A DNA stretch of 64,000 nucleotides from Variovorax dokdonensis (GTDB lineage Bacteria; Pseudomonadota; Gammaproteobacteria; Burkholderiales; Burkholderiaceae_C): positions 1,054,001 through 1,118,000 of the forward strand of contig NZ_JASZYV010000001.1 in the NCBI RefSeq assembly GCF_030316895.1, given 5' to 3'. Position numbers and translations under genes: made by a program. The notes under the pieces are model-generated. The model was not told where the DNA came from. It worked only from the letters and a program-made list of their open reading frames with translations, and searched no databases. Shown here piece after piece: positions 29,298-38,751 of this stretch; position 1 is the first letter of the stretch; every line of letters starts with the position of its first letter.

Positions 29298-30638
29298 ATG
29301 GACATCGACAGCATCATCCGCCGCCAGTTGCTCAAGAGCGCGGCCATCGCCGGCGCCGGCTTGGCAGCGCCGACCTTCTTCATGCGCAACGCCTGGGCGG
29401 CGGACTTCCGCAACGACCCTTCCAAGACAAAGACGGTCAAGCTGGGCTTCACGGTGCCGCTGACGGGCCCCTATGCCGACGAGGGCGCGGACGAGCTCAA
29501 GGCGTTCCAGCTGGCCGTCAAGCACCTCAACGGCGAGGGTGACGGCGGCATGCTCAAGACGATGAAGCCGCTGTCCCTGAAGGGCAACGGCATTCTGGGC
29601 AAGAAGGTCGAGTACGTGACGGGCGACACGCAGACCAAGTCCGACGCGGCCCGCGCAGCGGTCAAGCGCATGATCGAAAAAGACGGTGTGATCATGTACA
29701 GCGGATCGTCGTCTTCCGGCGTGGCAGTGGCGATCCAGTCGCTGGCGCAGGAGATGGGCGTGATCTACATGTGCGGCCTGACGCACTCCAACGACACCAC
29801 CGGCAAGGATCGGCGCCGCTACGGCTTCCGTCACTTCTTCAACGCCTACATGTCGGGCAAGGCACTGGGCCCGGTGCTGGCCAAGGAGTACGGCAAGGAC
29901 CGCAAGGCCTATCACTTGACGGCCGACTACACCTGGGGCTGGACGCAGGAGGAGTCGATGAAGAACTCCACCGAGGCGCTGGGGTGGAAGACGGTGGCCG
30001 CCGTGCGCACGCCGCTCGGCGCGGGTGACTTCTCGCAGTACATCACGCCGGTGCTCAATTCGGGCGCGGACGTGCTGATCCTGAACCACTACGGCAAGGA
30101 CATGATCAACTCGCTCACACAGGCGGTGCAGTTCGGCCTGCGCGACAAGATGGCCAACGGCAAGAAGTTCGAGGTCGTCGTGCCGCTGTTCTCCGAACTG
30201 ATGGCGCAGGGCGCGGGCGATGCCATCAAGGGCATCCTGGGCACGGCCAACTGGGACTGGAAGCTGCCCGACGAGGCTAGCAAGAACTTCTCGAAGTCCT
30301 TCGGCCAGGCCTACGGCCAGCCACCGTCGCAAGCCGCGCATACGTGCTACGTGCAGGCGCTGCTGTATGCCAACGCCTGCGAGATGGCCGGCACGTTCTA
30401 CCCGCCTGAAGTCATCAAGGCGCTGGAGGGCTTCAAGTTCGATGGCATGGGCAACGGCCCGACCGAATATCGCGCTGCCGATCATCAGTGCATGAAGGAC
30501 GTGCTGGTGGTGCGCGGCAAGGAAAAGCCAGCCAACAAGTTCGACCTGCTCGAAGTGGTGCAGGTGGTGCCTCGCGCCCAGGTCGACTACGACCCGACCA
30601 TGTTCGGCGGCAACCTCGGGCCGGCCGTTCTTTCCTGA
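29298..30638 (+). CDS. HAAT-type ABC transporter substrate-binding protein
   Basis: A 446-residue periplasmic binding protein of the branched-chain amino acid/urea/aromatic acid group. The signal has a twin-arginine-like motif (IRRQLLKSA) and ends at AWA-AD. The mature part has KLGFTVPLTGPYADEG, GVIMYSGSSSSGVAVA and YHLTADYTWGWTQEES. Substrate cannot be assigned: the length and region fit the LivK/UrtA/HbaE-like superfamily. AGGAGA lies upstream of the start. It is the first gene of a five-gene importer and is followed by a strong hairpin. Confidence 0.88.
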   Translation: MDIDSIIRRQLLKSAAIAGAGLAAPTFFMRNAWAADFRNDPSKTKTVKLGFTVPLTGPYADEGADELKAFQLAVKHLNGEGDGGMLKTMKPLSLKGNGILGKKVEYVTGDTQTKSDAARAAVKRMIEKDGVIMYSGSSSSGVAVAIQSLAQEMGVIYMCGLTHSNDTTGKDRRRYGFRHFFNAYMSGKALGPVLAKEYGKDRKAYHLTADYTWGWTQEESMKNSTEALGWKTVAAVRTPLGAGDFSQYITPVLNSGADVLILNHYGKDMINSLTQAVQFGLRDKMANGKKFEVVVPLFSELMAQGAGDAIKGILGTANWDWKLPDEASKNFSKSFGQAYGQPPSQAAHTCYVQALLYANACEMAGTFYPPEVIKALEGFKFDGMGNGPTEYRAADHQCMKDVLVVRGKEKPANKFDLLEVVQVVPRAQVDYDPTMFGGNLGPAVLS

Positions 30639-30649
30639 CAGACACGCGG

Positions 30650-30681
30650 CGCCCGCAGGGCGCTGCGCCAGCCTGCGGGCG
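30650..30681 (+). other. GC-rich hairpin between binding protein and permease
   Basis: A ten-base perfect stem (30650-30659 with 30672-30681) with a 12-base loop starts 11 bases after the binding protein stop. It lacks a T-tract, so it more likely stabilises the upstream mRNA segment than terminates it. Confidence 0.55.
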
Positions 30682-30719
30682 GTGCAGCACGGCGGGCGTG
30701 GCGCATCGATGCGACTGCG

Positions 30720-31736
30720 ATGGACGCTTTCTTCCTGCAACTGCTCAACGGCCTGGACAAGGGCGGCGCTTACGCGCTCATCGCCCTGGGGCTGACACTG
30801 ATCTTCGGCACGCTGGGCGTGGTGAACTTCGCGCACGGGGCGCTGTTCATGCTCGGGGCCTTTTGCGCGGTGACGCTGCAGAAGATCCTCACGCTGTCGG
30901 CCCACATCAAGGATCCGAGCGTCACCTTCTTCGACAGCTACACCGACGTTCCCTACCTCAAGCTGTGGTGGGGCGACTTCGGCATGAAGATCATCGACTA
31001 CTCGGTGCCGCTGTCGATCCTGCTGGCCATCCCGATCATGTGGGGCGTGGGCGTGGCGCTGGAGCGCGGCCTGATCCGCCATTTCTACCGCCGGCCGCAT
31101 GCCGATCAGATCCTGGTCACCTTCGGCCTGGCCATCGTGCTGCAGGAGGTGGTCAAGGCGTACTTCGGCGCCAACCCGATACCGCAGGCGGCGCCCGAGA
31201 TCGTGTCGGGCAGCCTCAACGTCGGGGCGCTGCTGGGCCTGGGCGACAGCGTGGTGTATCCGTGGTGGCGACTGGTGTACTTCTGCTTCTCGCTGCTGGT
31301 GATCGCATTGGTTTTCGCATTCCTGCGATTCACCACGTTCGGCATGGTGGTGCGAGCCGGCATGCGCGACCGCGAAACAGTGGGCCTGCTGGGCATCCAC
31401 ATCGAGCGGCGCTTCACCATCGTCTTCGGCATTGCCGTGATCGTGGCGGGCATGGCCGGCGTCATGTACACGCCGATCCTGCCGCCCGACTACCACATGG
31501 GCATGGACTTCCTGGTGCTGTCCTTCGTCGTGGTGGTCGTCGGCGGCATGGGCTCGCTGGCCGGCGCGGTGGCGGCGGGCTTCCTGCTGGGTGTTTTGCA
31601 GTCATTCGCCTCGATGAACGAGGTCAAGAACATCGTGCCGGGCATCGACCAGATCATCATCTACCTCGTCGCCGTCGTCATCCTGCTGGTGCGGCCGCGC
31701 GGACTGTTGGGGCGCAAGGGCGTCATGGAGGATTGA
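30720..31736 (+). CDS. HAAT ABC transporter permease, LivH type
   Basis: A 338-residue inner-membrane protein. Conserved LivH blocks are present: GLDKGGAYALIALGLTLIFGTLGVVNFAHGALFMLG, GLAIVLQE, TFGMVVRAGMRDRETVGLLGI and VVVVGGMGSLAGAVAAGFLLG, quoted here in part as family markers. A loop of about 45 residues after the second helix is longer than usual. The stop abuts the next permease's ATG. It forms half of the membrane channel. Confidence 0.92.
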   Translation: MDAFFLQLLNGLDKGGAYALIALGLTLIFGTLGVVNFAHGALFMLGAFCAVTLQKILTLSAHIKDPSVTFFDSYTDVPYLKLWWGDFGMKIIDYSVPLSILLAIPIMWGVGVALERGLIRHFYRRPHADQILVTFGLAIVLQEVVKAYFGANPIPQAAPEIVSGSLNVGALLGLGDSVVYPWWRLVYFCFSLLVIALVFAFLRFTTFGMVVRAGMRDRETVGLLGIHIERRFTIVFGIAVIVAGMAGVMYTPILPPDYHMGMDFLVLSFVVVVVGGMGSLAGAVAAGFLLGVLQSFASMNEVKNIVPGIDQIIIYLVAVVILLVRPRGLLGRKGVMED

Positions 31737-33017
31737 ATGGAACTCGCGCCTTCTCGCCCCGCCGATGCCGGCGTCTCGCGCCGCAGCGATCTGATCTTGC
31801 TGGTGGCATTCGCCATCGCGATACTGGCCATGCCGGTTTGGCTGCGGCCCATCGGCGGTGCCTACCCGGACCTGATGCAGAAGTTCGCCATCTACGGCAT
31901 CTTCGCCATCGGGTTCAACATCCTGTTCGGCCTGACCGGCTACCTGTCGTTCGGGCATGCGGCCTTCCTCGGCGTGGGCTCGTACACAGCCGTCTGGTCG
32001 TTCAAGCTGCTGAGCATGAATGCGCTGCCGGCGGTGGCACTGGGCGTGGCCATGGCGGCGCTGTTCTCGCTGCTCATCGGCTACCTGAGCCTGCGCCGAT
32101 CGGGCATCTACTTCTCGATCCTCACGCTGGCCTTCGCCCAGATGTCCTACAACCTGGCGTACTCGGTGCTCACGCCGATCACCAACGGTGAAACCGGACT
32201 TCAGCTGGCGCGCTCCGATCCGCGCGTGATCGATCGCCTGTTCGGACCGGCGCCAGCGGCGCTGCCATCGCCCGAGCTGTTCGGGCTGCCGATGTACGGC
32301 TACAGCGGCTTCTACTTTTGCGCCGTGCTGCTGATCGTGGCCTTCTATATCGCCATGCACATTGCGCGCTCGCCCTTCGGGCTCATGCTGCGAGCCATCA
32401 AGTCGAACCAGAACAGGCTCAAGTACGCGGGCGTGAACACCCGGCCCTATGCATTGGCAGCCTTCGTGATCTCGGGCGCCTACGCTGGCCTGGCCGGCGC
32501 GTTGCTGGCCGTGACCGATCCGCTGGCCGGCGCCGAACGCATGCAGTGGACCGCGTCTGGTGAGGTTGTGCTGATGACCATCCTCGGTGGCGTCGGTACC
32601 CTGGTCGGTCCGGTCATCGGCGCGGCCTTCATCAAGTACTTCGAGAACATCTTCTCGTCGTTCAATGCGCAGACGTTGCACCATGTGTTCGGCTTTTTGC
32701 CCGATGCCATCGAGAAGCCGGTTGTGGCGGTGGCTGGCCTTTTCGTGGGAGACGGCTGGCAACTGACGCTGGGCGTGTTGTTCATGGTGCTGGTGATCTT
32801 CCTGCCCGGCGGCATCATGGAAGGCGTGCGCCGGGTGTGGGCGCGCATCCGCCATGGACGGCGACCCAGGCACGTGGGACACGGCAAGGGGCATCGACCG
32901 CACTTCCAGGCCGCCGGTCCGGCCCAGGCCCAGGCGCGGCGCACTGCGGCGCATCCGCCTTCATCGGCAACGTCCAGCGGCGCTGCGTCAAGCGTACGAC
33001 CGGTGACGGAGGGCTGA
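31737..33017 (+). CDS. HAAT ABC transporter permease, LivM type, with long basic tail
   Basis: A 426-residue inner-membrane protein whose first 360 residues are a normal LivM permease ([53 protein letters not shown]). After the last helix there is a 60-residue cytoplasmic tail rich in Arg, His, Ala, Pro and Ser ([13 protein letters not shown]...), which typical LivM proteins lack. It begins directly at the base after the LivH stop and ends four bases before the LivG gene. Confidence 0.9.
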   Translation: MELAPSRPADAGVSRRSDLILLVAFAIAILAMPVWLRPIGGAYPDLMQKFAIYGIFAIGFNILFGLTGYLSFGHAAFLGVGSYTAVWSFKLLSMNALPAVALGVAMAALFSLLIGYLSLRRSGIYFSILTLAFAQMSYNLAYSVLTPITNGETGLQLARSDPRVIDRLFGPAPAALPSPELFGLPMYGYSGFYFCAVLLIVAFYIAMHIARSPFGLMLRAIKSNQNRLKYAGVNTRPYALAAFVISGAYAGLAGALLAVTDPLAGAERMQWTASGEVVLMTILGGVGTLVGPVIGAAFIKYFENIFSSFNAQTLHHVFGFLPDAIEKPVVAVAGLFVGDGWQLTLGVLFMVLVIFLPGGIMEGVRRVWARIRHGRRPRHVGHGKGHRPHFQAAGPAQAQARRTAAHPPSSATSSGAASSVRPVTEG

Positions 33018-33021
33018 AGCG

Positions 33022-33777
33022 ATGGCCATTCTTCACGTCAAGGGCGTCGGCAAGAACTTCGCCGGATTGCGCGCACTCAACGATGTCAACCTCTCCGTCG
33101 AGGAGGGCGGGGTGCACGCGATCATCGGCCCCAATGGCGCAGGCAAGTCCACGCTGCTCAATTGTTTCGTCGGCCGACTCACGCCCGACTCGGGCTCCGT
33201 CACCTTCGCCGGCCGCTCGCTGATCGGGCTGAGCCCGCACGAGATCAATCAGGCGGGTGTCGCGCGCGTATTCCAGACGCCGGAGATCTTTCCCGAACTC
33301 AACCTGCTGGACAACGTGATCATTCCGGCGCTGGCGCGGCGCGACGGTGCCTTTGCGGTCAACGGCTGGAGCCGTGCCGACCAGCAGCATGAATTGCGCG
33401 ATCGCGCACTGCACATGCTGGAAGACGTGGAACTGGCCGACAAGCGCCATCTTCAGGCCGGCAATCTGTCGCGCGGCGACAAGCGCCGGCTGGAACTGGC
33501 CATGTGCCTGGTCCAGGACCCGCTACTGTTGCTGCTCGACGAGCCCACGGCGGGCATGTCGCGGGCCGACACCAACAGCACCATCGACCTGCTGCAGCGC
33601 ATCGGTGGCGGCAAGGTCACCAAGATCATCATCGAACACGACATGCACGTGGTGTTCTCGCTGGCCGACCGCATCAGCGTGCTGGCCCAAGGTACCGTGA
33701 TTGCCGAGGGCGAGCCCGAAGCCATCCGAGGCGACCCGCGCGTGCAGGAAGCCTATCTGGGAGGAGCACACCTTTGA
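33022..33777 (+). CDS. HAAT ABC transporter ATP-binding protein, LivG type
   Basis: A 251-residue ATPase. Walker A GPNGAGKST (about 37-45), an RVFQTPEIFPEL Q-loop segment, a degenerate signature (LSRGDKRRLELAM instead of LSGGQ-type), Walker B LLLLDEPTAGM and switch His (IIEHDMHVVF) are visible. The signature Ser-Arg-Gly-Asp is common in LivG-like subunits. The gene overlaps the following ATPase by four bases. Confidence 0.9.
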   Translation: MAILHVKGVGKNFAGLRALNDVNLSVEEGGVHAIIGPNGAGKSTLLNCFVGRLTPDSGSVTFAGRSLIGLSPHEINQAGVARVFQTPEIFPELNLLDNVIIPALARRDGAFAVNGWSRADQQHELRDRALHMLEDVELADKRHLQAGNLSRGDKRRLELAMCLVQDPLLLLLDEPTAGMSRADTNSTIDLLQRIGGGKVTKIIIEHDMHVVFSLADRISVLAQGTVIAEGEPEAIRGDPRVQEAYLGGAHL

Positions 33778-34535
33778 ACGATTCCGCACTGGCTGCCCTG
33801 AGCCCGTCGACGGCGCCTGCCGCCGTACCGCAGCCCTTCTTCTCCTGCCGGGACATCCATGCCTACTACGGCGAAAGCTACGTGGTGCAAGGTGTGAGCT
33901 TCGATGTGCACGAAGGCGAGATCGTCGCTCTCCTGGGACGCAATGGCGCTGGAAAGACGTCGACACTGCGCACCATTGCGCGCCTGGCCGATCCGCAGCT
34001 CGAGGCCGGCGAGATCTGGCTGGGCGGCAAGCCGCTGCACACCATGGCCGCCTGGCAGGCGGCACGCCTGGGCGTGGGTCTGGTGCCGGAAGACCGCCGC
34101 ATCATTCCCGCCCTGAGCGTGGAAGAGAACTTGCAACTGGCGCAGATCGAGGAGCCGCGGGGTTGGCCGATCGAGCAGATCTACGAGCATTTTCCGCGTC
34201 TGGCCGAGCGTCGCCGCCAGGAGGCAGTGACGCTTTCCGGGGGCGAGCAACAGATGCTGGCGGTGGCGCGGGCCTTGGCCCGCGACGTCAAGCTGCTGCT
34301 GCTCGACGAGCCCTACGAAGGGCTGGCCCCCGTGATCGTGCGCGAGATCGAGAAGATCCTGGAGCAGATCAAGCAGTTGGGCTTTACCACCATCATCGTG
34401 GAGCAGAACGCGATTGCCGCCCTGCACCTGTCGGACCGAGCGCTGATCCTTGACATGGGCGAGATCGTGTTCGATGGCACCGCGAAGGAAGTGATCGACA
34501 ACCAGGAGCTTCGGCAACAGTACCTGGCGATCTGA
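33774..34535 (+). CDS. HAAT ABC transporter ATP-binding protein, LivF type
   Basis: A 253-residue ATPase with Walker A GRNGAGKTS, signature LSGGEQQMLAVARAL, Walker B LLLLDEPYEGLAP and switch region IIVEQNA. It has an N-terminal extension of about 20 residues before the nucleotide-binding fold. TTG at 33774 is taken as the start: it overlaps the LivG stop (TTGA), and GGAGGAG lies seven bases upstream. It is the last gene of the importer operon and converges with a small membrane protein gene. Confidence 0.9.
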   Translation: MNDSALAALSPSTAPAAVPQPFFSCRDIHAYYGESYVVQGVSFDVHEGEIVALLGRNGAGKTSTLRTIARLADPQLEAGEIWLGGKPLHTMAAWQAARLGVGLVPEDRRIIPALSVEENLQLAQIEEPRGWPIEQIYEHFPRLAERRRQEAVTLSGGEQQMLAVARALARDVKLLLLDEPYEGLAPVIVREIEKILEQIKQLGFTTIIVEQNAIAALHLSDRALILDMGEIVFDGTAKEVIDNQELRQQYLAI

Positions 34536-34544
34536 GGGCGGCCG

Positions 34545-34811
34545 TCAGCGCCGCAGCCATCGCATCAGCAGATCGAGCAGCAACAGATTCATCGTGATGC
34601 CCGCGCCCAGAAGCATCATCGCGGCCTCCATGGAGATGGTGCCCACACCGCCGAGCAACAGCGACCAGGGCAGGGCCATCAAGACCGCGTAGTCGCTGGC
34701 CATCGGGTCCGGCGCGAGTCCCAGCCAGCCGAAGGCACTTGCAGGAATGACCAGGAGAGAGACCACTCCCAGGACGGCATAGAGCCACCACAGCGCCTTG
34801 AGCCACTTCAT
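34545..34811 (-). CDS. Small hypothetical membrane protein
   Basis: An 88-residue protein with three hydrophobic segments (about 3-25, 36-50 and 55-80) and a short basic end (RWLRR). I do not recognise a family. The start (MKWLKALWWLY) is chosen as the usual basic-hydrophobic N terminus; an in-frame upstream ATG would add 11 polar residues that overlap the terminator region. It is convergent with the importer operon. Confidence 0.55.
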   Translation of the reverse strand: MKWLKALWWLYAVLGVVSLLVIPASAFGWLGLAPDPMASDYAVLMALPWSLLLGGVGTISMEAAMMLLGAGITMNLLLLDLLMRWLRR

Positions 34812-34840
34812 GGGCAGGATCTTGCCGCACTTGCGCCCTG

Positions 34841-34883
34841 CCAAAAAGCAAAAGGCCCCGCTGGTGACAACGGGGCCTTTTGC
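34841..34883 (-). terminator. Terminator of tRNA-Thr
   Basis: A 13-base perfect stem (34848-34860 with 34871-34883) with a ten-base loop is followed, reading leftward, by five T residues. It lies eight bases downstream of the tRNA-Thr 3' end. Confidence 0.88.
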
Positions 34884-34890
34884 CTTGAAT

Positions 34891-34966
34891 TGGTGCCGGA
34901 AAGAGGAGTCGAACCCCCGACCTTCGCATTACGAATGCGCTGCTCTACCAACTGAGCTATTCCGGC
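34891..34966 (-). tRNA. tRNA-Thr (anticodon CGT)
   Basis: 76 bases with a complete cloverleaf and encoded CCA. The anticodon loop TTCGTAA gives anticodon CGT, which reads ACG codons. The acceptor stem is GCCGGAA/TTCCGGC and the T-loop is GTTCGACTC. It starts 19 bases after the fbp stop and ends at a strong terminator. Confidence 0.97.
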
Positions 34967-34976
34967 GAAGCCTCGA

Positions 34977-34982
34977 ATTATA
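34977..34982 (-). promoter_or_regulatory. Consensus -10 box of tRNA-Thr
   Basis: TATAAT, reading leftward, sits three bases after the fbp stop codon and ten bases before the tRNA 5' end. No good -35 is visible within the fbp 3' end. Confidence 0.6.
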
Positions 34983-34985
34983 GCC

Positions 34986-35999
34986 TCAAGCTGCGTCGTG
35001 GTAGCTGGTGACGCGCTCGACTTCGTTCTTCGATCCCAGAAAAACCGCGACGCGCTCGTGAAGCTTGGCCGGCTTGAGGTCCAGGATCCGCTGGTGGCCG
35101 TTGGTGGCGGCCCCGCCGGCCTGCTCGACGATCCAGCTCATGGGGTTGGCCTCGTACATCAGGCGCAGCTTGCCGGCCTTTTCGGGCTCGCGCTTGTCCC
35201 ACGGGTACATGAACACGCCGCCGCGCATCAGGATGCGGTGCACATCCGCCACCATGCTGGCGATCCAGCGCATGTTGAAGTCCTTGCCGCGCGGGCCTTC
35301 CTTGCCGGCCAGGCATTCGCCGATGTAGCGCTGCACCGGCTCGGCCCAGTGGCGCTGGTTGCTCATGTTGATGGCGAATTCCTTGGTGTCGGCCGGGATC
35401 TGGATGCGCTCCTGCGTCAGCACGAACGAGCCTTGCTCGCGGTCGAGCGTGAACATGGCCACGCCGTTGCCCACGGTCAGCACCAGGGTGGTCTGCGGCC
35501 CGTAGATGCAATAGCCGGCCGCCACTTGCTGGCTGCCCGCCTGCAGGAAGTCGGATTCCTGCACGCCTTGGCCGTTGTCCTCCGGTTTGCGCAGCACGCT
35601 GAAGATGGTGCCGATGCTGACATTGACGTCGATGTTCGACGAGCCGTCCAGCGGATCGAACAGCAGCAGATATTCGCCCTGTGGATAGCGATTGGGCACG
35701 AGGTGGATGCTGTCCATTTCCTCGCTGGCCATGGCCGCGAGGTGGCCGCCCCATTCGTTGGCCTCGATCAAAACCTCGTTGGCGATGATGTCCAGCTTCT
35801 TCTGGACTTCGCCCTGCACATTCTCGGACTCCGCCGAGCCGAGCACGCCGCCCAGGGCGCCCTTGTTGACCGATTGGCTGATGCCCTTGCAGGCGCGGGC
35901 CACCACTTCGAGCAGCAAGCGAAGCTGCGACGGGATGGAGCCGTCGTTGCGCTGCTGTTCGACGAGGTAGCGGGTGAGTGAAATCTTCTGGGTTGACAT
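34986..35999 (-). CDS. fbp: Fructose-1,6-bisphosphatase, class 1
   Basis: A 337-residue enzyme that converts fructose 1,6-bisphosphate to fructose 6-phosphate in gluconeogenesis. The metal-binding/catalytic motif [16 protein letters not shown] is present near residue 110, with a preceding Glu in the SEE...HLVPN region, and the C-terminal [14 protein letters not shown] and EANPMSW segments. It lies 32 bases after pepN on the same strand, with tRNA-Thr directly downstream. Confidence 0.96.
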   Translation of the reverse strand: MSTQKISLTRYLVEQQRNDGSIPSQLRLLLEVVARACKGISQSVNKGALGGVLGSAESENVQGEVQKKLDIIANEVLIEANEWGGHLAAMASEEMDSIHLVPNRYPQGEYLLLFDPLDGSSNIDVNVSIGTIFSVLRKPEDNGQGVQESDFLQAGSQQVAAGYCIYGPQTTLVLTVGNGVAMFTLDREQGSFVLTQERIQIPADTKEFAINMSNQRHWAEPVQRYIGECLAGKEGPRGKDFNMRWIASMVADVHRILMRGGVFMYPWDKREPEKAGKLRLMYEANPMSWIVEQAGGAATNGHQRILDLKPAKLHERVAVFLGSKNEVERVTSYHDAA

Positions 36000-36031
36000 G
36001 GGTGTGTCTTTAGCTTCGTTGCTGTGGTGCG

Positions 36032-38689
36032 TCAGCCTTGCAGGGCGCGGGTGACGACTTCCAGCGTGTCCTTGCTCAGGTCAGGGCGGGCGGCGATGCG
36101 GGCAATGGCTTCTCGTGCCGCGCCGCGATAGGGCTCGACCAGCTTGCTCCAGCGGTCCAGTCCGCGCGCCAGTCGCGCCGCCACCTGCGGGTTGATGGCA
36201 TCGAGCTCGATCACGCGGTCGCTCCAGAACACGTAGCCGGCCGCGTCGGGGCGGTGGAAGGCCCCGGGGTTGGCACTGCAGTAGCTGAAGATCACGCTGC
36301 GCGCGCGGTTCGGGTTCTTGATGGAAAAGTCGGGGTGCTTCATCAACTGGCGCACCAGCGGCAGCACGTCGCCGCCGCGGTCGGGCGCACCCGCCTGCAG
36401 CGCGAACCACTTGTCGATGACCAGGGCCTCGTCCTTGAACATGGCATGGAAACTGGCCAGCGCCTGTGCCGCCAGGGCGTGGCCGGAAGACACCAGCGCA
36501 TGCAGGGCGTTGAAGCGGTCGGTCATGTTGCCCGCGTCCTTGAAGCGCTGGAGCGTCTTGCCAGGCCAGACGGTGTCGCCGCTTTCGCGGGCGGCCAGGC
36601 ACAGGCTTACCAACGCCATGCCAGCCAGCGCGCGGCGACCGGCCGAGCGCGGATCGGGCGAGTAGGCGCCGGTATCGCGGTTGTCCTCGAAGGCCTGCTG
36701 CCATTCGGCATGCAGCGCGGTCGCCAGGCGTGCACGCATGGCTTCGCGCACCGCATGCACGCGCTGCGGATCCACCGTTTCCAACTGCTCGGCGATGTAG
36801 GTTTCCGACGGCAGCGTGAGCACCAGTTCCTTGAACGCGGCATCGAGCGACGTGTCGGTCAGGACGCGGCGCATGGCCTCGATGAAGTCATTGCTCAGTA
36901 CAGGCGCTCCCGCGCCAGGCGCGGCATCGATCGCTGCCATGGCAGCGCGCAAACCCAGCCGCTGCGCGGCTTCCCAGCGGTTGAAGGGGTCGGTGTCGTG
37001 GGCTAGGAGCGTCAGCAGCTGTTCGTCGCTGTAGTCGAACTCCAGCACCACCGGCGCGCTGAATCCGCGCAGGATCGAAGGCACGGGCTCTTCGTCGACG
37101 CCGGCGAAGTCGAAGGTCTCGCCAGCCTGCGTGACCACCAGCGTCTGCGTCGCAAGCAGCTCACGCCCGCTGGCACCGATCAGGCCCACGTTCACCGGAA
37201 TGACGAACGGATCCTTGTTCGACTGGCCCGGCGTGGGCGGGCAGCTCTGGTCGAAGTGCAGGGTGTAGACACGCTCGGCGGCATCGTAGGTGCCGCGTGC
37301 CTTCAGGCGCGGCGTGCCGGCCTGGCTGTACCAGCGCTTGAACTGCGGCAGCAGGCGCGTCAGGTCGGAATGCGGGTTGGCGTCTGCGATGGCCTGTGCG
37401 AAGTCGTCGCAAGTCACGGCCTGGCCGTCGTGCCGCTCGAAGTACAGCTTCATGCCGGCGGCGAAGCCTTCGCGCCCCACCAGCGTCTGCATCATGCGCA
37501 CCACCTCCGCACCCTTTTCGTAGATGGTGACGGTGTAGAAGTTGCTGATCTCGATGTAGCTGTCGGGCCGCACCGGATGGGCCATGGGGCCGGCGTCTTC
37601 CGGGAACTGCACGCTGCGAAGGACACGGACGTCCTCGATGCGCTTGACGGCCCGTGCCGATGCCTCGGCGCACAGGTCCTGGCTGAATTCCTGATCGCGA
37701 AAGACCGTCAGCCCTTCCTTGAGCGAGAGCTGGAACCAGTCGCGGCAGGTGACGCGGTCACCGGTCCAGTTGTGGAAATACTCGTGGCCCACCACGCTTT
37801 CGATGTTGGCGTAGTCCGCGTCCGTCGCGGTGGCCTGGTTGGCCAGAACGTACTTCGTGTTGAAGATGTTCAGGCCCTTGTTCTCCATCGCGCCCATGTT
37901 GAAGTCGCTGGTGGCGACGATCATGAAGCGGTCGAGGTCGAGCGAAAGGCCGAAGCGTGCCTCGTCCCAGACGATGGAGCGGATGAGCGAATTCATCGCG
38001 TGCTCGGTCTTGTCGAGATCGCCGGCACGCACGTAGACCTGCAGCAGGTGGTCCCGGCCGCTGCGTCCCTTCACGCGCTGCTCGCGCGCAACCAGCTTGC
38101 CGGCCACCAGTGCGAACAGGTAACTGGGCTTCTTGAACGGATCGACCCACTTGGCAAAGTGCCGGCCGTCTGCCAGATCGCCTTCTTCGACCAGGTTGCC
38201 GTTGGAAAGCAGGACGGGGTATTGGTCCTTGCTCGCGCGCATCAGCACGCTGTAGCTGGCCATCACGTCGGGACGGTCCAGGAAGTAGGTGATGCGGCGA
38301 AAGCCTTCGGCCTCGCACTGCGTGAAGAAAGTGTCCTGGCTCACGAACAGGCCCATGAGCTTGGTGTTCTTGGCCGGCTGGCAGGTGGTGAACACCTCCA
38401 GTTCGAAGGCATCGGGCAGGTTCTCCAGCACGAGCTGGTCACCCTCGATGCGGAACGACGCGCCCTGGCCATCGACCAGCACGCGGGCCAGGTTCAGCTC
38501 GTCGCCGTGCAGGCGCAGCGGCTGGTTGGACGCGTCGGCATTGCGGCGGATGCGCATGCGGTTGAGCACGCGCGTCTTTGCCGGATCGAGGTCGAAAGTC
38601 AGATCGACGGTGTCGATCCAATACGCCGGCGGCGCATAGTCTTCCCGGTGGATGGCCACGGGTTGGCCCTGAATGTCACGAAGTTGCAT
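36032..38689 (-). CDS. pepN: Aminopeptidase N
   Basis: An 885-residue M1 zinc aminopeptidase, the normal length. The exopeptidase motif GAMEN and the zinc site HEYFH (His302, His306) with Glu325 match the E. coli spacing. It removes N-terminal residues from peptides in the cytosol. The start fits the family N terminus ([18 protein letters not shown]). It lies 62 bases downstream of prfB and 32 bases upstream of fbp on the same strand, possibly one transcription unit. Confidence 0.97.
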   Translation of the reverse strand: MQLRDIQGQPVAIHREDYAPPAYWIDTVDLTFDLDPAKTRVLNRMRIRRNADASNQPLRLHGDELNLARVLVDGQGASFRIEGDQLVLENLPDAFELEVFTTCQPAKNTKLMGLFVSQDTFFTQCEAEGFRRITYFLDRPDVMASYSVLMRASKDQYPVLLSNGNLVEEGDLADGRHFAKWVDPFKKPSYLFALVAGKLVAREQRVKGRSGRDHLLQVYVRAGDLDKTEHAMNSLIRSIVWDEARFGLSLDLDRFMIVATSDFNMGAMENKGLNIFNTKYVLANQATATDADYANIESVVGHEYFHNWTGDRVTCRDWFQLSLKEGLTVFRDQEFSQDLCAEASARAVKRIEDVRVLRSVQFPEDAGPMAHPVRPDSYIEISNFYTVTIYEKGAEVVRMMQTLVGREGFAAGMKLYFERHDGQAVTCDDFAQAIADANPHSDLTRLLPQFKRWYSQAGTPRLKARGTYDAAERVYTLHFDQSCPPTPGQSNKDPFVIPVNVGLIGASGRELLATQTLVVTQAGETFDFAGVDEEPVPSILRGFSAPVVLEFDYSDEQLLTLLAHDTDPFNRWEAAQRLGLRAAMAAIDAAPGAGAPVLSNDFIEAMRRVLTDTSLDAAFKELVLTLPSETYIAEQLETVDPQRVHAVREAMRARLATALHAEWQQAFEDNRDTGAYSPDPRSAGRRALAGMALVSLCLAARESGDTVWPGKTLQRFKDAGNMTDRFNALHALVSSGHALAAQALASFHAMFKDEALVIDKWFALQAGAPDRGGDVLPLVRQLMKHPDFSIKNPNRARSVIFSYCSANPGAFHRPDAAGYVFWSDRVIELDAINPQVAARLARGLDRWSKLVEPYRGAAREAIARIAARPDLSKDTLEVVTRALQG

Positions 38690-38751
38690 CCGGTGTCTCC
38701 AGGCTTCTGCGGTTTCGGATCATGATGGTCGTCGGGCGCGAGGCGTATGCC

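Noticed and set aside
37256..38725. A 489-codon rightward frame opposite pepN
   Set aside because: It is antisense to a complete aminopeptidase N with all zinc ligands.
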